From Gyromitra esculenta (taxonomy: Eukaryota; Ascomycota; Pezizomycetes; Pezizales; Discinaceae): 64,000 nucleotides of DNA. The translations under genes and the position numbers were made by a program. Of the stretch, positions 58,304-64,000 are shown piece after piece. The stretch's first letter is position 1. Each line of letters starts with the position of its first letter. The notes below the pieces were generated by a model that did not search any database, was not told the origin of the DNA, and was given only the letters and a program-made list of their open reading frames with translations. The stretch lies in contig JBCAML010000016.1 of assembly GCA_038503075.1 (NCBI GenBank), forward strand, positions 496,001 to 560,000, written 5' to 3'.

Positions 58304-58669
58304 ATGAATCCCCTCACAACCTCGTTCTCCCCTCTCCTCCTCTCCCCTACATTCCTTACCTCCGACAGAAAACGAAAACGCGTAAGCTCCCCTACTCCCC
58401 CCACAATCTCAGCTCTAGCTTCTAACAAAAACTAGACAGATGACACATCCGACGACGAAGCTTCCGTCCCCTCCACGCCTACATCCCCCTCCTCGCCCCG
58501 TCCCCACAAACTCACACCAGTCCAGTCTTGGACAGTGCCTCTCGACCCAACTCTTCCTCCAGACGAGCCACTGGATATCGATTCTCGCAATAACCAGACT
58601 ATAAGGAGGCCAAGGGCGAGGGCGCTGGAGTGTTTCAATCATACGTGGGGGTGTGTCTGTGGGAGATAG
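58304..58669 (+). CDS. small protein of unknown function
   Basis: Two exons, 58304-58381 and 58436-58669. The intron has GTAAGC, a TCTAACA branch and ACTAG ends, and phase 0 gives 103 residues. The N terminus is MNPLTTSFSPLLLSPTFLTS, then a basic-acidic block DRKRKRTDDTSDDEAS that looks like a nuclear localisation signal, a Pro/Ser-rich linker, and VQSWTVPLDPTLPPDEPLDI. The end is Arg-rich with three Cys (ECFNHTWGCVCGR). I do not recognise the family. The joined frame is compositionally coherent, whereas the alternative acceptor gives a worse product. Confidence 0.55.
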
Positions 58670-59721
58670 AATGTGGATGGGCATGGATGGGTTTTGTGTG
58701 TTATATACTGTATGAAAAGGTATGGTGACGAGTGGTTGTGGCAGTGGTTGTGGGGAGACGACAGCTAACTTAGGGAGGGGTATAGGAACGTAGAGAGATA
58801 GAATAGGGGATGGGAAGAGTATCTTGGGTGGTACTTTTTTCTTTCGCCCCATCCTCGTGGTTGGATTTATCCGACATATGGGTCCTGGCTTGTGCTTTCT
58901 GGTTTTTTAGAGTTGGATGAGTGTGGTCAATGGTAGGTTTTAGACTCTGGTTCTGGTTTTGAGGGCTTTGCTAATTGTGTTAAGATCACTATTTAGGAAT
59001 GGTACCTCGTCTCTGCTGTATCTTATACAGAGGAAGGCTTTACGGTTTTGTAGAAGGATCATAAATACATATGGGTTCATTGGTGTATACTTTAGATGCC
59101 TCCAAATTCTACCAGTATTCTTATGACTGCAGCCATATAATCTCTGAATTGTGAATTTCCGAGTGAGATTCGGTGACCCGTACAGATCAATGTTTAAATT
59201 CACACCAACATCCTCGGTTCTCGATAAACCAATTACAAGTCCGATATCAATTCAATAATGCTCTATACCAGCGTGTGGTTGTTTGCACGCGCATAGGACC
59301 TGCCCGAGATGCAGATTCCAAACGGAGCCGGGGATCGGTCGGGAGCGACAGTCGACAAACGGCTCAATCTCCGCCACAGAAAAGAGATGCAGCGCAGCGG
59401 TCACCGAAATCACGCAAGTAAGTAAACACCAATATAAACCGCACAGCCAACATCGCTCCCCAATCCGAATAAGCAGATAATAGATATGAGTCACCGCCAT
59501 CGGCCGCAATCCGATTTCCTCCATCCTCAATTCAAACCCCACCCAAAAAAAAAAGAAAAAGAAAAAGACCCACCCACCCCCATTAACAGTTTGTTTTCCA
59601 CATACAATCCCCCACGTGGAAAGACGACATCTCTTCCCCGCTATTCGAAAAACGTGCCTGCATAACCCCTCCACCGCAGCCCTCTCTTCCTCCCCTTCTC
59701 ACCCTACTGCTACTACACACA
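58670..59721. other. intergenic, GTP cyclohydrolase upstream region
   Basis: No supported gene; an A-rich run at about 59546-59563. Confidence 0.45.
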
Positions 59722-60780
59722 ATGTCGCCCCCCGCTGCACAATCCCCTCCCACCGAAACCCAATTCATAGACGGCGACAAGCTATTCCCGACTATGCAAA
59801 TCTCACCCGAGACTAGTCTTCCTGACGCACCGCCGAACGGGGAAGCAGCCAGGAGCGCATTGACGCTTAGTAGGCCGCATTTGGGTGTTGCGGGCTTACT
59901 AACGCCGGAGACTTCTCGGCCGGGGAGTCCGTATACGCCACCGGTGAATTACGATGGTCTTTCATGGCCAAGTATGTTTTTTCCCTACAGTGTGGTTTTT
60001 GGAGGGGGGGTTTGTTACTGACTATAGGGGGGGATAGGTGTGGGGACTAAAGAACGGCTTGAAGCAACACCGGAGCAGGCTGCTGAAAGACTGGAGAAGC
60101 TTTCTGGAGCGTATGTTTTCCCTGCATTTGGGTGTGGGGGATGGTGGAGTTAATAGTAAGTGTGTATGTGTGTGTAGTATCCGTACAATCCTCGAATGTA
60201 TAGGCGAAGATCCCGACCGCGAGGGACTCCTCGACACCCCATCACGGTACGCCAAAGCCATGCTCTACTTCACCAAGGGCTACGAAGAGAACCTGCGCGT
60301 GATCGTGAACAACGCAGTGTTCCGCGAAGACCACGACGAGATGGTGATCGTGAAGGACATCGAGGTGTTCTCCATGTGCGAGCACCATCTCGTCCCCTTC
60401 ACGGGCCGCATCCATATCGGCTACATCCCCAAGGGGAAGGTCCTCGGGCTGTCGAAGTTTGCGCGCATCGCAGAGATGTTTGCGCGCCGGCTGCAGCTGC
60501 AGGAGCGCCTGACGAGACAGGTCGCCATGGCGATCGAGGCTATCCTCAAGCCGCTCGGGGTCGCGGTGGTCATGGAGAGCAGCCACCTCTGCATGGTGAT
60601 GAGGGGCGTGGAGAAGACTACGGCGACTACCATCACGAGCAGCATGTTGGGTGCGTTTAGGAAGAGCACGAAGACGAGGGAGGAGTTTATGCATCTGGTA
60701 AGGGAATCCGTGTGTGTATGTGGGGGGGAGGGAGATCGTGGGCTGATTAATTGGTTTAGGTGCTGAGAAATAATCGGTGA
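59722..60780 (+). CDS. fol2: GTP cyclohydrolase I
   Basis: Four exons: 59722-59971, 60038-60110, 60178-60697 and 60760-60780. They total 287 residues; the last exon encodes only VLRNNR. A disordered Pro-rich N terminus of ~90 residues precedes the core [20 protein letters not shown] and [20 protein letters not shown]. Then come [20 protein letters not shown] and [20 protein letters not shown], containing the zinc-binding Cys-His-Cys set. The enzyme makes 7,8-dihydroneopterin triphosphate from GTP, the first step of folate and tetrahydrobiopterin synthesis. It acts as a cytosolic homodecamer. Convergent with the UTP12 gene. Confidence 0.95.
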
Positions 60781-61309
60781 ATTGATTCTCACTGTCTGCG
60801 TCGCTCGGATGTATATTCTCCGTGTTTATACCATTTTATTTTTGTCTCTTGTTTTTGCTGTTTTTGGGTGGATTTGGCTTGTTTTGTTTTGTTTTGAACT
60901 AAAAGGTACTTCAACAAGTACCGGCGTTTTGTGGCATGCGGTGTTCATCCACCGTTTTTATATCGGGTTTAAAAGATGAGAAAAATTCGAATGGGGTGGG
61001 ATTTACAGTGTATTAAATTTCTGGTTTGAATGGAATACACGTTTAGATATGGCTTTGGGCGGATGGTGAGTGAAGCTGTGTTAGAAGCTGGGGCGGAGTG
61101 TCTGTGTCTCCGGTATCAGGCCAAACCGGTATCAAACGGCAGCCGTCTTCAAGGTCAAGGATATTCCGGCAGGAAATAGAGATCTCATCAACTAAAAGTA
61201 TATTATTTCATCGCGATATCAACATCCACACAACACATCCTCTGGATCCCCAAAACGAACCCCAAAACCAACTTTTATTCTATCTACACCTCCCTCCACC
61301 CACCTCACT
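60781..61309. other. convergent 3' region
   Basis: 3' flanks of two converging genes; T-rich near 60830-60900. No gene. Confidence 0.5.
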
Positions 61310-64000
61310 CTAAGCAATAGTCGCGAACCCCCTTTTCTTCCTCCCCCTCTCCTCCGCCTCCCTGAAGCTCTCCTCATCCACATACTCCCTCGTCCCCCGC
61401 GCCTCCACCCCGCTCTTAACAAACCGCACAGCCGCGAGATTGAACCCCATCTCGTCCTTCTGCCTCCTCAGCGCCGCTCTCAAATGCATCCTGACCCGTT
61501 CCAGCATCGCCCGCAGCCCTCTACTCGCCACCACCTGCCTCTGGTGCGTCTTCAGCAGAAAAAACAAGATGCGGCACGTCAGCGCCACGCTCCACTCGCG
61601 CTGCGCCCAGATCTCCAGGAACCCCATGAACGCCTCCACCCGCTCGAACGGCAGCACCAGCAGCGCGTCGTGCAGGTGCGCCGCTTTGATCTGCCGCACC
61701 GTCGTCAGCACGTGTGCTTCGGCGCTGATCCCGCCGAGCGCGGTGAACACGGGGTGGCGCGCGGGCGGTGCGAGGGTCGTGCGGGTGCGCTTGGCGGCGG
61801 TGTGCGCTTGGGTGAGTGCTAGGTCGGCGCTGCCGATGTCGAGGGCTTCTATGAGGCGCTCGCCGGCCATGAGGGTTTCGAGGGTGGGTTTGGTGGCGGA
61901 GGTGGAGGTGGAGTCGGCGGCGTTGTCGGCGTCCGCGGCGGAGGTGGTGAGCGTGGTGGTGAGTGTGGATTCGTAGAGTTGTTCGAGCTCTTTTTCGCGC
62001 TCTTCTTCGAGGAATATCTAGGTGTGGGTTAGTAGGAGTAGGAGTGGTAGTAGGAGTGGTAGTAGCAATAGTAGTAGTAGTAGGAGTAGTAATAGTAGCA
62101 ATAGTAATAGTAACAATAATAATAGCAGAAGGGGAAAGAAAGAACTACCTCATCATCACCCTGCTCCCACACCCTAATACTCTTATCATGGCTCGCGCTC
62201 ACCACAACCCCGCTCGCCCTGCCCACGACCAGCGCCCACACCTCGCCGTGATGGCCCTCCATCTTCACGATGCTCTCAAACTTATCGCCGTCCCAGTACC
62301 GCACGAGCCGGTCCTTCCCCGCCGAAAAAAAGTTGTGCGAATCCCGCTCGAACGCAACCTGCATCACGCTGTCCTGGTGCGCAAAGAAGCTCTTGTGGCA
62401 GTCGCCGAAATCGAGGCCCCACAGCTTCACGTTCTTGTCGGCGCTGCACGTCGCGATCAGCTTGCTGTCGCCGGAAATGTCCATCGAGAGCACGGGCAGC
62501 TTGTGGCCGTACAGGTTGAGCAGGTGCTTCAGCGTCGAGGTGAAGAATACCTTGACTGTGTTGTCGAGGAGGGCGACTGCGAGGAGGGCGCCGTTGGGGG
62601 AGATGCGGACGGAGAGGACGTCGTCGGTGAGTTTGAGGGTGCGGGTGTGGGCGAGTTTAAGGCGGGGGGTTGTGCGCTGGGGGGGGTGTTAGGGTCTATG
62701 ATATAGGGAGAGGGGAGGGGAGGGGAGGGGGCTACCTTGGTGCCCGGGATCTCTTCTTGTACAATCTGAAAGTCCCAGAATTTTACCTGCTTGTCGGCCG
62801 AGCCTGTGACGAGGGACTTGCCATCGGGGTGGACTTGCAGTGACCAGATTGAGCTCTCGTGGGCTTGAACAGTGTCAATGATCGACGAAGAAGCAACATC
62901 GAACAGCTCGACTGTGCCAGCTTTTGTACCCACCACCACCTATATATGTCCACACCGTTAGCCAGTCCAACTCTCCCCTTCCCTCCCCTCCCCCTCCCCC
63001 TCTCCCTCCCCCAGGATAGCGAGGGCAGACTCACAATTTTGTCGCCGGGCAGGAACGAGCAAGCCAGTGCATAGCCACACTCAAACGTCCTGATACACGC
63101 CGAAGTCTTCACATTCCATATCTTCAGCGACCCGCTCGACGCAGACGCAAGCATGCGGTCGTCCGAGCTGAGCGCCAACGCGCGAATATCCGTGCGATGT
63201 CCCGGCAGCTCTACCGCATACACCTTACTGCACTCCGGCACCGCCTCCGCCGCATCCCTCTTCTCCCTGCGCGGCTTCGGGATGTCGTAAAATTCCAGCG
63301 TGTTGTTCGTGCACGCTACCAACAGCTGCACTGCATCAGCCGCTTTGCTGCCGCCACGGGTAGCCCAGTCCACTGAGCGGACCTTCCCGCCGGCGCGCAG
63401 CGTGACGTAGGGGACGAAGACATCCGTCACGTCTGCAGCGGCGAGGGAGTCGTCACCGCCCTCGCCCTCGGCCTTGTCTGTGGGCTTGGATTCGCGCCGC
63501 TTGCGTTTGCGTTTGAGGGCCTTTTTGACTTCGTCTTCGGTGCGGATGCGCCAGATGTCGACGCTCTTGTCGGTGCCGTGGGAGGCGACGAAGTTGGACG
63601 TGGGGTGGAAGGCGACTGTGGTCGTGCGGTCTCTGCCTTGACGGTGCAGGGTGCCGCGGGGGAGGAGACAGTCTGTGTTGGAGGAGCTGTCCTTTGCGCG
63701 GGCGGCGGACAGGGCGGCGGCGTCGATGCCCCAGACCTTCAGCTCGCCGTCGTTGCCGGCGGTGATGCAGCCTCTCTGGTCCGGGGAGAGCGCCATTGCC
63801 CAGCACTCGCCGTGGTGGGCGACATGGGTCTCGACGCAGTGCTGGGTCGACAGCTCCCACAGCTTTATGAGCGAGTCCTTCCCGGTGCTGAGCAGCCAGC
63901 CATCGGTGTCCCCGAGAGCGCCTGAATCGCCGTGAACGAACTCGACCGCGGTGACGGCGTCCTTGTGGCCGCGGAGCCGGTACAGGCCGACTTCAGCAAT
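61310..64000 (-). CDS. utp12: U3 snoRNP protein UTP12/DIP2 (WDR3), 5' end outside window
   Basis: Minus strand. Exons are 64000-63035 (open at the right edge), 62939-62736, 62676-62149 and 62017-61310. All introns are phase 0, and about 801 residues are visible. Many WD40 units are recognisable by their GH..WD spacing ([92 protein letters not shown]). The last exon is the Utp12 C-terminal helical domain ([49 protein letters not shown]). The protein belongs to the UTP-B part of the small-subunit processome for 18S rRNA maturation in the nucleolus. The final intron (62018-62148) is a CTA/CTN trinucleotide-repeat tract, and another (62677-62735) contains a CCCCT repeat. Confidence 0.95.

Overview
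The window is nuclear DNA of a filamentous ascomycete (Pezizomycotina). Genes carry short GT-AG introns (about 45-165 nt) with CTAAC/CTGAC branch sites. 5S rRNA genes are dispersed single copies. Housekeeping proteins are fungal in length and domain order. A HeLo-like/pseudokinase gene, NACHT-ankyrin and F-box-ankyrin relics, and small TA-flanked inverted-repeat elements fit the same group. I cannot name the genus.

Layout, left to right. An RG-rich protein is cut by the left edge (2-571). Then come a NIF3-like small protein (2570-3154), a small conserved protein (5109-5583), the RNA polymerase II assembly factor RTP1 (6156-9658, minus) and, divergent from it, mitochondrial ribosome recycling factor (9818-10744). 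A block of three near-identical intron-shaped repeats with a conserved stem lies at 11597-12044. The accessory stretch 13-31 kb holds a HeLo-like/pseudokinase protein (13088-14800), a dead ankyrin gene (15282-16560), NOP53 (17739-19148), a broken NACHT-ankyrin NLR (19812-23697), a MITE (24011-24268), PCNA (24881-25838), the splicing factor SR140 (26234-28922) and a dead F-box-ankyrin gene (29569-30240). Next are GWT1 (32155-33736), a possible tail-anchored small protein (34117-34425), a second MITE family (34798-35049), an amidoligase (35678-36589), a PHD/winged-helix chromatin protein (37336-39085) and a small secreted GPI-type protein (41535-42099). A gene-poor tract with two more MITE families (43767-43865, 45671-45847) leads to a choline/ethanolamine phosphotransferase (46633-48292), TFIIE-beta (50057-50905), a duplicated segment with two 5S rRNA genes (52230-52348, 54809-54927), USB1 (56004-57248), a 103-residue unknown (58304-58669), GTP cyclohydrolase I (59722-60780) and a right-edge-truncated UTP12/DIP2 gene (61310-64000).

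The intact genes are mostly unrelated core functions: transcription, splicing, ribosome assembly, replication, GPI anchor and phospholipid synthesis, and folate/pterin entry. The fast-evolving content consists of self-recognition or cell-death type genes, several already pseudogenes with C-to-T nonsense changes, plus non-autonomous DNA elements. The most unusual signal is the intron-shaped repeat triplet. The strict over-representation of the palindrome TACATGTA in noncoding DNA is also notable.

Exon joins were worked out by hand from splice signals and reading phase. Where stated, phases sum to a multiple of three, but no transcript evidence was available.
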